DNA from: Paenirhodobacter hankyongi
GTDB taxonomy: Bacteria > Pseudomonadota > Alphaproteobacteria > Rhodobacterales > Rhodobacteraceae
DNA: 64,000 nt
Assembly (NCBI RefSeq): GCF_003664585.1
Contig: NZ_RCHI01000002.1
Location: 186,001 to 250,000 of the forward strand
Direction of reading: 5' to 3'
In this document: positions 8,758 through 16,826 of the stretch, piece by piece
Layout: every line of letters begins with the position of its first letter
How positions within the stretch are numbered: the first letter of the stretch is position 1
Translations under genes and position numbers: made by a program
The notes under the pieces: model-generated
What the model was told of the DNA's origin: nothing
The model's database searches: none
Seen by the model: only the letters and a program-made list of their open reading frames with translations

Positions 8758-10455
8758 GTGACGGTCGGGTTCGTGATGATGTGCCACACGGCGCTGCACC
8801 GGGCGGCGCAGGTGGCGCGCTACTGGGCCGAAAGCGGCGCGCCGGTGGTGATCCATGTCGATGCGCGCGTGCCGTCGAAGGAGTATTCCGCGCTCGGCAA
8901 GAGCCTCGCCGATCTCGACACCGTCTCCTTTTCGAAGCGCTACAAGTGCGAATGGGGCACCTTCTCGCTGGTCGCGGCGGCGCAATCGGGGGCCGAGCAG
9001 CTGCTGGCCCGCCACGCCGACGTGCGCCACGTCTTCCTCGCCTCGGGGTCCTGCCTGCCGCTGCGCCCGGTCGAGGAGCTGGTCGACTATCTCGACGCCC
9101 GCCCGCACACCGATTTCATCGAGAGCGTCACCACCGCCGAGGTCGGCTGGACCGTCGGCGGCATCGACATGGAGCGCTTCACCCTGCGCTTCCCGTTCTC
9201 GTGGAAGAAGCAGCGCCGGCTCTTCGACCGCTATGTCGATTTCCAGCGCCGCATCGGCGTCAAGCGCCGCCTGCCCGACGGGCTGGTGCCGCATCTGGGC
9301 AGCCAGTGGTGGTGCCTGACCCGGCAGACGCTCAGCGCCATCCTCGAAGACCCGGACCGGCCGATGTATGACCGCTTCTTCAAGCGGGTCTGGATCCCCG
9401 ACGAAAGCTATTTCCAGTCGCTCGCACGGCTCTATGCCACCAGCATCGAAAGCCGCTCGCTGACGCTGTCGAAGTTCGACTATCAGGGCAAGCCGCATAT
9501 CTTCTACGATGACCACCTGCAGCTGCTGCGCCGCTCGGACTGTTTCGTCGCGCGCAAGATCTGGCCCAAGGCGGACCGGCTCTACGCCACCTTCCTCGCC
9601 CCCCGCCCCGCCGTCAGCCCGCCGGCCGAGCCCAATCCGGCGAAGATCGACCGGCTGTTCTCGAAGGCGGTCGAGCGGCGCACCAAGGGGCGGCCGGGGC
9701 TTTACATGCAAAGCCGCTTCCCCCGTCAGGACCAGGAAAACGGCAAGACCTCGGCGCCCTACTCGGTGTTCCAGGGATTTTCCGATCTTTTCGAAAACTT
9801 CGAAGGATGGCTCGCGAAATACGTCGTCGCCCGCGTGCACGGCCATCTCTTCGGCCACGACAGGGCCGAGTTCGCCGGCGGCGAGACGATGTTCAACGGC
9901 TGCCTCTCCGACAGCGCCAGACTGCGCGACTACAACCCGCGCGGCTTTCTCACCAACCTGATCTGGAACGCCCGCGGCGAGCGGCAGTGCTTCATGTATT
10001 CGCCGCGCGACAACCAGTCGATCGACTGGTTCACCGCCACCGACCCCAATGCACAGATCTCGGTGATCAGCGGGGCCTGGGCGGTGCCGCTGTTCCGCTC
10101 GAACCGCAACTTCCGCGACATCCGGCGCGAGGCGGCGCGGCTGCAGCGGATCGAGACCTATCACCTCGACATCCTGCGCTCGATGTATGTGAAGGCCCGG
10201 GTCCGGATCTGGACCATGGCCGATTTCATCGAGAACCCGATGGAGCCGCTGCAGACGATCATCGACGAGATCAGCCCGCGCAGCGCCCGCCGGCTGACCG
10301 AGGCGCCGCAGATGGTCGACCTGACCGGCTTCGGCCAGTTCCTGCAGAACCTGAAGAACCAGGGCATGCAGCCGCGCCTGATGGGCGACTTCCCCGTGGG
10401 CGACGACCCGCAGCCGAAACACACGCGCCGTGGGCGCCCCTATCTGGTGAAATGA
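8758..10455 (+). CDS. GT14-family glycosyltransferase (core-2 beta-1,6-GlcNAc/xylosyltransferase-like) with extra C-terminal region
   Basis: A 565-residue protein starting at GTG 8758. Residues 1 to about 290 match the GT14 family: HVDARV, the LASGSCLPL acceptor motif, GSQWWCLTR and IPDESYFQSL are its hallmark blocks. Relatives transfer GlcNAc or xylose to glycans or proteins. Residues from about 300 to the end form a second region (VFQGFSDLFENFEGW onward) resembling the DUF5928-type extension of Rhodobacterales proteins; its role is unknown. The sulfotransferase gene begins 1 base after its stop. It is presumably membrane-associated or cytoplasmic, as no signal peptide is seen. Confidence 0.82.
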   Translation: MTVGFVMMCHTALHRAAQVARYWAESGAPVVIHVDARVPSKEYSALGKSLADLDTVSFSKRYKCEWGTFSLVAAAQSGAEQLLARHADVRHVFLASGSCLPLRPVEELVDYLDARPHTDFIESVTTAEVGWTVGGIDMERFTLRFPFSWKKQRRLFDRYVDFQRRIGVKRRLPDGLVPHLGSQWWCLTRQTLSAILEDPDRPMYDRFFKRVWIPDESYFQSLARLYATSIESRSLTLSKFDYQGKPHIFYDDHLQLLRRSDCFVARKIWPKADRLYATFLAPRPAVSPPAEPNPAKIDRLFSKAVERRTKGRPGLYMQSRFPRQDQENGKTSAPYSVFQGFSDLFENFEGWLAKYVVARVHGHLFGHDRAEFAGGETMFNGCLSDSARLRDYNPRGFLTNLIWNARGERQCFMYSPRDNQSIDWFTATDPNAQISVISGAWAVPLFRSNRNFRDIRREAARLQRIETYHLDILRSMYVKARVRIWTMADFIENPMEPLQTIIDEISPRSARRLTEAPQMVDLTGFGQFLQNLKNQGMQPRLMGDFPVGDDPQPKHTRRGRPYLVK

Positions 10456-10456
10456 G

Positions 10457-11851
10457 ATGGCCTCCTTCGACAGCTTCGTGATCTTTGCCGAGATGCGCAC
10501 CGGCTCGAACCTGCTCGAGGCGGCACTGAACCTGCTCGACGGCGTCACCTGCCACGGCGAGGCCTTCAACCCCGCGCTGATCGGTTATCCGAAGAAGACG
10601 TCGCTTCTGGGCGTCAGCCGGGCCGAGCGCGACGCTGACCCGATGGTGCTGTGGGACCGCATCCGCAGCGCGCCGGGGCTGAACGGCTGCCGCTATTTCC
10701 ACGACCACGACCCGCGCGTCCTGCGCGCGCTGCTGGACGATCCGCGCTGCGCCAAGATCGTTCTGACGCGCAACCCGATCGAAAGCTATGTCAGCCTGCA
10801 GATCGCCCGCGCCACCGGGCAGTGGAAGCTCGGCGATGCCAAGCACCGCAAGGCGGCGCAGGCACATTTCGACGCCGCGGGCTTCGAGGAACATCTGGCC
10901 GAACTGCAGGATTTCCAGGTGCTGCTGATGCACGCGCTGCAGGTCTCGGGGCAAAGCGCCTTCTACATCGATTACGAGGACGCGCAGGATCTCGAGGTGC
11001 TGAACGGGCTCGCCGCCTGGCTGGGCGTCGCGGGGCGGCTGAGCGCCCTGCCCTCGAGCCTTGTGGTGCAGAACCCCGAGGCGCTCGAGGCGAAGGTGAC
11101 GAACTTCCCCGAGATGGAAGCCTCGCTTGCCCGGATCGACCGTTTCAACCTGTCGCGCACCCCGAATTTCGAGCCGCGCCGCGGCCCGAACGTGCCCGGG
11201 TTCATCGGCTGCGATGCGGGACTTCTCTACATGCCGCTGCGCCCGGCCTCGGACGGGCCGTTGCGCGCCTGGCTGGGCGGGCTTGGCGCGCTGACCGAGG
11301 ATTTCTCGCAAAAGACCCTGCGGCAGTGGAAGCGCCAGCACCCGGGGCATCGCAGCTTCACCGTGCTGCGCCACCCGCTTCTGCGCGCCCATCTGGCTTT
11401 TGCCGCGGTGCAAAGCTGGAACAACCTGGCCGAGACCCGGGCCGTCTTGCGCGACACCTACAAGCTGCCCCTGCCCGAGGAGGGCAAGACCCTCTCCGCC
11501 GCCGACTGGGCCGCGGGGCTCGAGGCCTTCCTCGGCTGGCTGAAGTCGAACCTGAACGCGCAGACGAGCCTGCCGGTGCACACGCTCTGGGCCAGCCAGT
11601 CGGCCGCGCTGCAGGGCTTTGCGCAGGTCGCACCGCCCGATCTGGTCGCGCGCGAAGACCAGCTGGCGGACGACCTCGCCTATCTCGCCCGCACCGCCGG
11701 ACTCGAGGCGCCGGCCTTCGCAGCGCAGGACGGCGACACCGCACCGGTGAAGCTTGCGCAGATCTGGACCCCGTCCCTGGAAAAAGCCGCGCGTGAGGCT
11801 TACACGCGCGACTTCATGCAATTCGGGTTTTCGGACTGGAAGCGGGCCTGA
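10457..11851 (+). CDS. NodH-like sulfotransferase
   Basis: A 464-residue protein whose first half has both PAPS-binding elements of carbohydrate sulfotransferases: the 5'-phosphosulfate loop RTGSNLL near residue 13, and the 3'-phosphate motif IVLTRNPIESYVS near residue 105. It should move sulfate from PAPS to a glycan or similar acceptor, releasing PAP. The second half (from about residue 250) contains another 3'-phosphate-like segment, FTVLRHPLLRAHLAF, but no matching 5' loop. This suggests an internal duplication with a degenerate second domain. It ends the run that starts with cysQ, the PAP phosphatase. The convergent ptsN gene begins immediately after. Confidence 0.75.
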   Translation: MASFDSFVIFAEMRTGSNLLEAALNLLDGVTCHGEAFNPALIGYPKKTSLLGVSRAERDADPMVLWDRIRSAPGLNGCRYFHDHDPRVLRALLDDPRCAKIVLTRNPIESYVSLQIARATGQWKLGDAKHRKAAQAHFDAAGFEEHLAELQDFQVLLMHALQVSGQSAFYIDYEDAQDLEVLNGLAAWLGVAGRLSALPSSLVVQNPEALEAKVTNFPEMEASLARIDRFNLSRTPNFEPRRGPNVPGFIGCDAGLLYMPLRPASDGPLRAWLGGLGALTEDFSQKTLRQWKRQHPGHRSFTVLRHPLLRAHLAFAAVQSWNNLAETRAVLRDTYKLPLPEEGKTLSAADWAAGLEAFLGWLKSNLNAQTSLPVHTLWASQSAALQGFAQVAPPDLVAREDQLADDLAYLARTAGLEAPAFAAQDGDTAPVKLAQIWTPSLEKAAREAYTRDFMQFGFSDWKRA

Positions 11852-11852
11852 C

Positions 11853-12317
11853 TCAGGCCGCCTGCGCACCCTGCGCCGCGGTCAGCACCGCGTGCAGCGC
11901 CGCCGGGTCGGTGTTCGCCCGCAGCTTGGCGCAGGTCTCGGCGTTGCGCATCGTGCGCGACACCAGAGCCAGCGCCTTCAGGTGCTCGACCCCGGAATCC
12001 TTCGGCGCGAACAGCGCGAAGACGAGGTCGACCGGCTGCCGGTCGACTGCGTCGAAATCAAGCGGCTTTTCCAGCCGCAGGAACACGCCGATCACCGTCT
12101 TCAGACCGTGCAGACGCGCATGCGGCAACGCCACGCCATGCCCCACGCCGGTGGGGCCGAGCGTCTCGCGTTCCTGCAGCGCGTCGACGGTCTGGATCGC
12201 ATCCAGCCCGTAGGCTGAATGCGCGATGTCGCCAAGGTCCTGGAACAGGCGCTTCTTGCTCGTCGCGGTTGCCAGAACCTTGACGGCATCCGGCTTGAGC
12301 AATGTCGAAAGATCCAT
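11853..12317 (-). CDS. ptsN: PTS IIA-like nitrogen-regulatory protein PtsN
   Basis: A 154-residue EIIA-Ntr protein, the phosphate-accepting end of the nitrogen PTS branch. It has regulatory targets such as potassium transport and stress control rather than sugar uptake. The phosphorylated histidine lies in GVALPHARLHGLK. I start at 12317 (MDLSTLLKPD), preceded by AAAGGA; a longer start at 12341 has no ribosome-binding site. It follows hpf by 35 bases, as in many proteobacterial lpt-hpf-ptsN clusters. Its stop faces the sulfotransferase stop with a 1-base gap. Confidence 0.92.
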   Translation of the reverse strand: MDLSTLLKPDAVKVLATATSKKRLFQDLGDIAHSAYGLDAIQTVDALQERETLGPTGVGHGVALPHARLHGLKTVIGVFLRLEKPLDFDAVDRQPVDLVFALFAPKDSGVEHLKALALVSRTMRNAETCAKLRANTDPAALHAVLTAAQGAQAA

Positions 12318-12352
12318 CTGTCCTTTTTCTGCGCCCGCCATGGATCAGACGC

Positions 12353-12928
12353 TCACTTGCTGTGACGCGGGTCGATCCAGCCGACGTGACCGTCGTCGCG
12401 ACGGTAGACGACGTTGACCCCGCCATGTTTCTCGTTGCGGAAGACGAGCAGAGGCTTCGAAGCGAGCTCCATCTGCATCACCGCCTCGCCGACCGAGATC
12501 GTGGGGACGCGGGTCTCCATCTCGGCGACGATGACCGGGGTGAGGCTTTCGCCCTCGGCCGCCGACTCGTCTTCATCCGAGGCGAGCACATACAGATCCG
12601 CGGCGTCGAATTCAACCGGCTCCGAACGTTCCTTGTGGTGGTCCTTCAGGCGGCGCTTGTGGCGACGCAGCTGCTTGTCCATCTTCTCGCGGCACGCTTC
12701 GAAGGCCGCATAGACCTCGGTGGCGCGCCCGCTGGCGGAAGCGGTGAGGCCGGTGGACAGGTGGACCGTGGCCTCGCAGATGTATTCATGCGCGTTGCGC
12801 GAAAAGACGACAGTCGCATCGGTCGGACGCTGCATGTACTTGTCCACGGTTTCGCCAAGTTCGGACTTCACGTGGCTTTGCAGCGCTTCCCCGATGTCGA
12901 TCTGTTTTCCGCTGATCTGGTAACGCAT
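12353..12928 (-). CDS. hpf: ribosome hibernation-promoting factor, long form
   Basis: A 191-residue long-form HPF/RaiA protein. Residues 1 to about 100 form the ribosome-binding domain (MRYQISGKQIDIGEAL; conserved basic helix MDKQLRRHKRRLKDHH). After an acidic linker, residues 130-185 are the C-terminal dimerisation domain (PLLVFRNEKHGGVNVVYRRDDG). Long HPF alone makes 100S ribosome dimers in stationary phase. A strong GAAGGAG precedes the ATG. A 231-base gap to lptB suggests an independent promoter. Confidence 0.94.
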   Translation of the reverse strand: MRYQISGKQIDIGEALQSHVKSELGETVDKYMQRPTDATVVFSRNAHEYICEATVHLSTGLTASASGRATEVYAAFEACREKMDKQLRRHKRRLKDHHKERSEPVEFDAADLYVLASDEDESAAEGESLTPVIVAEMETRVPTISVGEAVMQMELASKPLLVFRNEKHGGVNVVYRRDDGHVGWIDPRHSK

Positions 12929-13100
12929 GGCTTCTCCTTCACGTCAGTGACCTGCGAGCGGGACAGAACGTCCACGCGGCAGGCTGGTTAAATCCTTGGG
13001 GGAACTGCCACATTGCACCCTGGAAGCAAAGCCCCAATGATGCCGTGTTTGAGGCGGCGCGGTCGCTCGGGAAGGGGGGCGGTGTTCACGCATTTGTCTC

Positions 13101-13129
13101 ATTTGGGAACGGAACGGCGGGGGTGTCAA
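13101..13129 (-). promoter_or_regulatory. promoter candidate for hpf-ptsN
   Basis: On the minus strand a perfect TTGACA (13129-13124) is followed after 17 bases by CCAAAT (13106-13101), a weak -10. It lies in the lptB-hpf gap and would give a leader of about 165 bases. The stress regulation expected for hpf might use another sigma factor. Confidence 0.3.
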
Positions 13130-13159
13130 CGGGGGACCTACGCCGCGGCGCAGCACCGG

Positions 13160-13936
13160 TCAGCTGATCCGGAAATTCTCGCCCAGATAGACCCTGCGGA
13201 CGTTCTCGTCGCGCACCACCTCGTCGGTGGTTCCGGACATCAGAACCTGCCCATCGTGCAGGATATAGGCCCGTTCCACGATCTCCAGCGTCTCGCGCAC
13301 GTTGTGGTCGGTGATGAGCACGCCGATGCCACGTTCCTTGAGGTGCGACACCAGAGCGCGGATCTCGCCGACGGCGATCGGATCGACGCCCGCAAAGGGT
13401 TCGTCGAGCAGCAGATATTTCGGGTCGGCGGCGAGGCAGCGGGCAATCTCCACCCGGCGCCGCTCGCCCCCCGACAGCGCCAGCGCCGGCGCCTGGCGCA
13501 GATGCGCGATCGAGAAGTCACCCAGCAGCTCCTCGAGCCGCTCGCGCCGCCGGTGCGGCTCGGGCACGGCGATCTCGAGAATGGCCATGATGTTCTGCTC
13601 GACCGTCAGGCCGCGGAAGATCGAGGCCTCCTGCGGCAGATAGCCGATGCCCATCCGGGCGCGGCGATACATCGGCAGGCCGGTGGCCTCGCGGCCGTCG
13701 ATCGTCACCTTGCCCGAATCGGGGCTGATCAGCCCGGCGATGGCGTAAAAGCAGGTGGTCTTGCCCGAACCGTTCGGGCCGAGCAGCGCCACGACCTCGC
13801 CGCGATCGAGATGCAGCGACACGTCGCGCAGCACCAGCCGCTTGCGATAGCTCTTGCGCAGGTTGACGACGCGCAGCCCGCCTGCCTCGGCCGGCGCCTG
13901 CAGGCCGAGATCCGCCACCGGATCGAGGTCGTTCAT
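13160..13936 (-). CDS. lptB: LPS export ABC transporter ATP-binding protein
   Basis: A 258-residue ATPase driving lipopolysaccharide extraction from the inner membrane with LptF, LptG and LptC. It has the Walker A GPNGSGKTT, the ABC signature LSGGERRRVEIARCL, the Walker B LLLDEPFAGVDP and the switch histidine in VLITDHNVRETL. It has about 15 extra N-terminal residues compared with short LptB proteins. Its start overlaps the lptA stop by 4 bases, showing translational coupling. No rpoN gene separates it from hpf, unlike in enterobacteria. Confidence 0.95.
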   Translation of the reverse strand: MNDLDPVADLGLQAPAEAGGLRVVNLRKSYRKRLVLRDVSLHLDRGEVVALLGPNGSGKTTCFYAIAGLISPDSGKVTIDGREATGLPMYRRARMGIGYLPQEASIFRGLTVEQNIMAILEIAVPEPHRRRERLEELLGDFSIAHLRQAPALALSGGERRRVEIARCLAADPKYLLLDEPFAGVDPIAVGEIRALVSHLKERGIGVLITDHNVRETLEIVERAYILHDGQVLMSGTTDEVVRDENVRRVYLGENFRIS

Positions 13937-14421
13937 TTCTTCGTCTCCGGCTGCAGGATGGTACGCACCCGCCCGTCCATCTGGCCGGTGCCGGTCTTCA
14001 GATCGACGGTCAGCTTCTGGCCCGACATCACGTTCTGGCCCTGCGTCAGCAGCACGTCGCCGGTCATCACCACATTCGAGGCGGCGACGTCATAGACCGC
14101 CTCCTTCGCTTCGGCGGCCTCGGTGGGCGACACCAGCGTCACCCCGCCGGTCGCATGCATGCGGTTGATCTTGCTGCGGTCCTTGGGGTCGTATTCGACG
14201 CTCACCACGGCCGCCTTCAGCCGCATGCCGCCCTGTACCACCAGCACATTGCCGGTGAAGGTGGCGGTGCCGTCGGTCTGGTTCACCGCAAGACTGTCCG
14301 CGGTCACCTCGACCGGGGCCTTGGCATCGGCGCGGATACCGCCAAGCGCGATCTGCTGGGCAAGGACCGGCCCGGGCAGAAGACCAAGGCACAGCAGGGC
14401 GAGAACGGCGGGCAAACGCAT
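13933..14421 (-). CDS. lptA: periplasmic LPS bridge protein LptA
   Basis: A 162-residue exported protein with a clear signal peptide (MRLPAVLALLCLGLLPGPVLA, cleaved at VLA-QQ). It is followed by a single OstA/LptA jelly-roll domain (VEVTADSLAVNQTDGTATFT). LptA oligomers carry LPS across the periplasm from LptC to LptD. It overlaps lptB by 4 bases and lies 10 bases after lptC. The length is normal for alphaproteobacteria. Confidence 0.9.
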   Translation of the reverse strand: MRLPAVLALLCLGLLPGPVLAQQIALGGIRADAKAPVEVTADSLAVNQTDGTATFTGNVLVVQGGMRLKAAVVSVEYDPKDRSKINRMHATGGVTLVSPTEAAEAKEAVYDVAASNVVMTGDVLLTQGQNVMSGQKLTVDLKTGTGQMDGRVRTILQPETKK

Positions 14422-14431
14422 CGGAACCTCT

Positions 14432-15031
14432 TTATTGCGGCTGATATATCAGCTTCACGCCGCCGTTGAAAACCAGATCATAGGGCGTCTCGGGGGTGGC
14501 GCGGGTCATCTGCATCGCGCCCGAGGTGATCGTGCCATAAGGCGCCTCGGCCGAGACCGCCCCGGGCGCCACGACGCTCGAGCGGTCGGTCGCCATGTCG
14601 ACCGCCGCCGTGCTCATCCGGTAGCCGGTCGAGGTCTGCAGCGCGACGCCCTCGCTCAGGTGGATCTGCTTCGACTGCGGGTCGATCACCCCGGCCTTCG
14701 CGGTCAGATCGGCGACCACCCCGCTTTTCGCCTCGAGCTTGGCAACGATCGCCTGGGCGCTGGCCCCCGACCCGCCCTTGGCATCGGGAAAGGCGGTCTT
14801 CGCCTTCACCGTGATCGAGGCGCCATCCTCGGTCAGGCCCGAATATTCGGGCATGGTCAGCCGTGGCTCGTTCGCGAGCTCGGTCACGTCGACATTGGCA
14901 TAGGGCGTCGCGGTGGTCGGATCGACCTTGTCCGAAAACAGGAACATCGTCGACAACAGCGCCAGCGCCGCCAGCGGCAGCGCGACCTTGGCCAGGGCCA
15001 CAAGCCGCGAATGGCGGTTGTCGAACACCAT
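14432..15031 (-). CDS. lptC: LPS export protein LptC
   Basis: A 199-residue bitopic membrane protein. One N-terminal transmembrane helix (VALPLAALALLSTMFLF) anchors a periplasmic beta-jelly-roll with repeated strands (GVVADLTAKAGVIDPQSK). It receives LPS from LptBFG and passes it to LptA. Its start overlaps the kdsD stop by 1 base (TGATG) and lptA follows. The family is weakly conserved, so the call rests on position plus fold pattern. Confidence 0.88.
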   Translation of the reverse strand: MVFDNRHSRLVALAKVALPLAALALLSTMFLFSDKVDPTTATPYANVDVTELANEPRLTMPEYSGLTEDGASITVKAKTAFPDAKGGSGASAQAIVAKLEAKSGVVADLTAKAGVIDPQSKQIHLSEGVALQTSTGYRMSTAAVDMATDRSSVVAPGAVSAEAPYGTITSGAMQMTRATPETPYDLVFNGGVKLIYQPQ

Positions 15032-15987
15032 CAGACCACCCCGGCGCGCAGGCAGTCGTGGATATGCAGGATGCCGACCGGGCGGCGCCCGTCGACGGCG
15101 AAGAGACAGGTGATCTTGCGCTCGTTCATCAGCGCCACCGCCGCCTCGGCCAATGCGCCGGGCGCGATGGTGCGCGGGTTGCGCGTCATCACCTCGGCCG
15201 CCGCGTGATCCAGAAGCCCCGCCATGTGGCGCCGCAGGTCGCCATCGGTGATGATGCCGATCAGATCGCCGCGCGAGTCGGTCACGCCGACGACGCCGAA
15301 GCCCTTGCGCGAGATTTCCAGCAGCACCTCGGACATCGGCGTCGCCTCGCCGACCAGCGGCATGTCGTCGTGCATCAGGTCCGCCACCTTCGACAGCCGC
15401 GCGCCCAGCTTGCCGCCCGGGTGGAAGGTGCGGAACATCTCGGGGGTGAAGTGCCGATGCTCCATCAGCGCCACGGCGATCGCGTCGCCAAGCGCCAGGG
15501 TCATCGTCGTCGAGGTGGTGGGCACCACACCCGAACCGCAGGCCTCGGGCGCCTGCGGCAGCACGAGGGCCACGTCCGACTGCCGCAGCAGCGTCGACTC
15601 GGGCCGGCTCGCCACGCCGATCAGCGGGATCGAGAAGCGCCGGGTATGCGCGATCAGGTCGGCGAGCTCCGGCGTCTCGCCCGAATTCGACAGCACCAGC
15701 GCCACGTCGTCGCGGGTGACCATGCCAAGGTCGCCGTGGCTGGCCTCGGCCGGGTGGACGAATTGCGCCGGCGTGCCGGTCGAGGCGAAGGTCGCCGCGA
15801 TCTTGCGCGCGATATGACCCGACTTGCCCATGCCCGAGACGATCACCCGGCCCTTCGCCTGCAGGATCGTCTCGACCGCGCGGGCAAAGCTGTCGTCAAG
15901 GCTGGCGGCGAGTGCCGTCAGCCCCTCGGCCTCGATCGCGATGACCTTGCGCCCGGTGGCCAGATACTCAGTGGTGGAAGAGGTCAT
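15031..15987 (-). CDS. kdsD: arabinose-5-phosphate isomerase (KdsD/KpsF)
   Basis: A 318-residue enzyme converting ribulose-5-phosphate to arabinose-5-phosphate, the first step toward Kdo for LPS. An N-terminal SIS sugar-isomerase domain has GMGKSGHIARKIAATFAS and the catalytic-site stretch EASHGDLGMV. Two CBS domains follow from about residue 200 (DDMPLVGEATPM; RKITCLFAVDGRRPVG). The gene overlaps the end of rnd by 20 bases and is coupled to lptC, linking precursor supply to LPS export in one unit. Confidence 0.94.
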   Translation of the reverse strand: MTSSTTEYLATGRKVIAIEAEGLTALAASLDDSFARAVETILQAKGRVIVSGMGKSGHIARKIAATFASTGTPAQFVHPAEASHGDLGMVTRDDVALVLSNSGETPELADLIAHTRRFSIPLIGVASRPESTLLRQSDVALVLPQAPEACGSGVVPTTSTTMTLALGDAIAVALMEHRHFTPEMFRTFHPGGKLGARLSKVADLMHDDMPLVGEATPMSEVLLEISRKGFGVVGVTDSRGDLIGIITDGDLRRHMAGLLDHAAAEVMTRNPRTIAPGALAEAAVALMNERKITCLFAVDGRRPVGILHIHDCLRAGVV

Positions 15988-16582
15988 TGGGCTCGTCCCA
16001 TCCCATCAGGTCGAGCCGCGCGCGCGTCGGCAGGAAGTCGAAACAGGCCTGCGCCAGCTCGGTCCGGCCCTCGCGCGCCAGCCGCTTCACCAGCTCGGCC
16101 TTCAGCGCGTGCAGGTAAAGCACGTCCGAGGCGGCATAATCGAGCTGCGCCGGGGTCAGCTCGGCCGCGCCCCAGTCCGAGGTCTGCTGCTGCTTCGAGA
16201 CATCGACGCCCACCAGTTCCTGCAGCAGGTATTTCAGCCCGTGCCGGTCGGTGAAGGTGCGCACCAGGCGCGAGGCGATCTTGGTGCAGAACACCGGCGC
16301 CGTCACCACGCCAAAGGCGTTGTACAGCGCGGCGATGTCGAAACGGCCGAAATGAAAGAGCTTTTCCACCGCCGGATCGGCCAGCATCGCGCACAGCCGC
16401 GGCGCCTCGGTCTGCCCCTTGGCGATCTGCACCAGATGCGCATTGCCGTCGCCCGAGGACATCTGCACGAGGCAGAGCCGGTCGCGCCGCGGGTCGAGCC
16501 CCATCGTCTCGGTGTCGATCGCGACCACCGGGCCGAGGTCGAGCCCCTCGGGCAGGTCGTTCTTGTGCAGATGGATGGCCAC
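15968..16582 (-). CDS. rnd: ribonuclease D, short single-domain form
   Basis: A 204-residue 3'-5' exoribonuclease with the DEDD catalytic set: IDTETMGLD, FHFGRFDIAAL, and LDYAASDVLYLH with its Tyr-x3-Asp. It lacks the HRDC domains of long RNase D, as is common in alphaproteobacteria. I chose GTG 16582 because AAGGGGA lies just upstream; a longer frame to 16729 has no ribosome-binding site. It probably trims tRNA or other structured RNA 3' ends. It is the first gene of the kdsD-lptCAB unit. Confidence 0.9.
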   Translation of the reverse strand: MAIHLHKNDLPEGLDLGPVVAIDTETMGLDPRRDRLCLVQMSSGDGNAHLVQIAKGQTEAPRLCAMLADPAVEKLFHFGRFDIAALYNAFGVVTAPVFCTKIASRLVRTFTDRHGLKYLLQELVGVDVSKQQQTSDWGAAELTPAQLDYAASDVLYLHALKAELVKRLAREGRTELAQACFDFLPTRARLDLMGWDEPNDLFHH

Positions 16583-16826
16583 GCCTGTCCCCTTCGATGC
16601 TGTCGAGCGAGATATAGGCCGTATCAAGCGCCTTTGCCACCGGACCGCAAGGGCGCGCCGGCATGAAAACCCCGTGACCGGCAGCTTCCGGCCGCAGCCG
16701 CACTGCGGGGCCCGGACAATGTCATTCAAATCGGAAGCAAAGACCGCCGTTGCGCCGCAATCCGCTCAGCCCCCGTTAACGGCGACAGGCGCAGAATGGA
16801 CCCTGGCGAACACGGGGGATCGCGCG

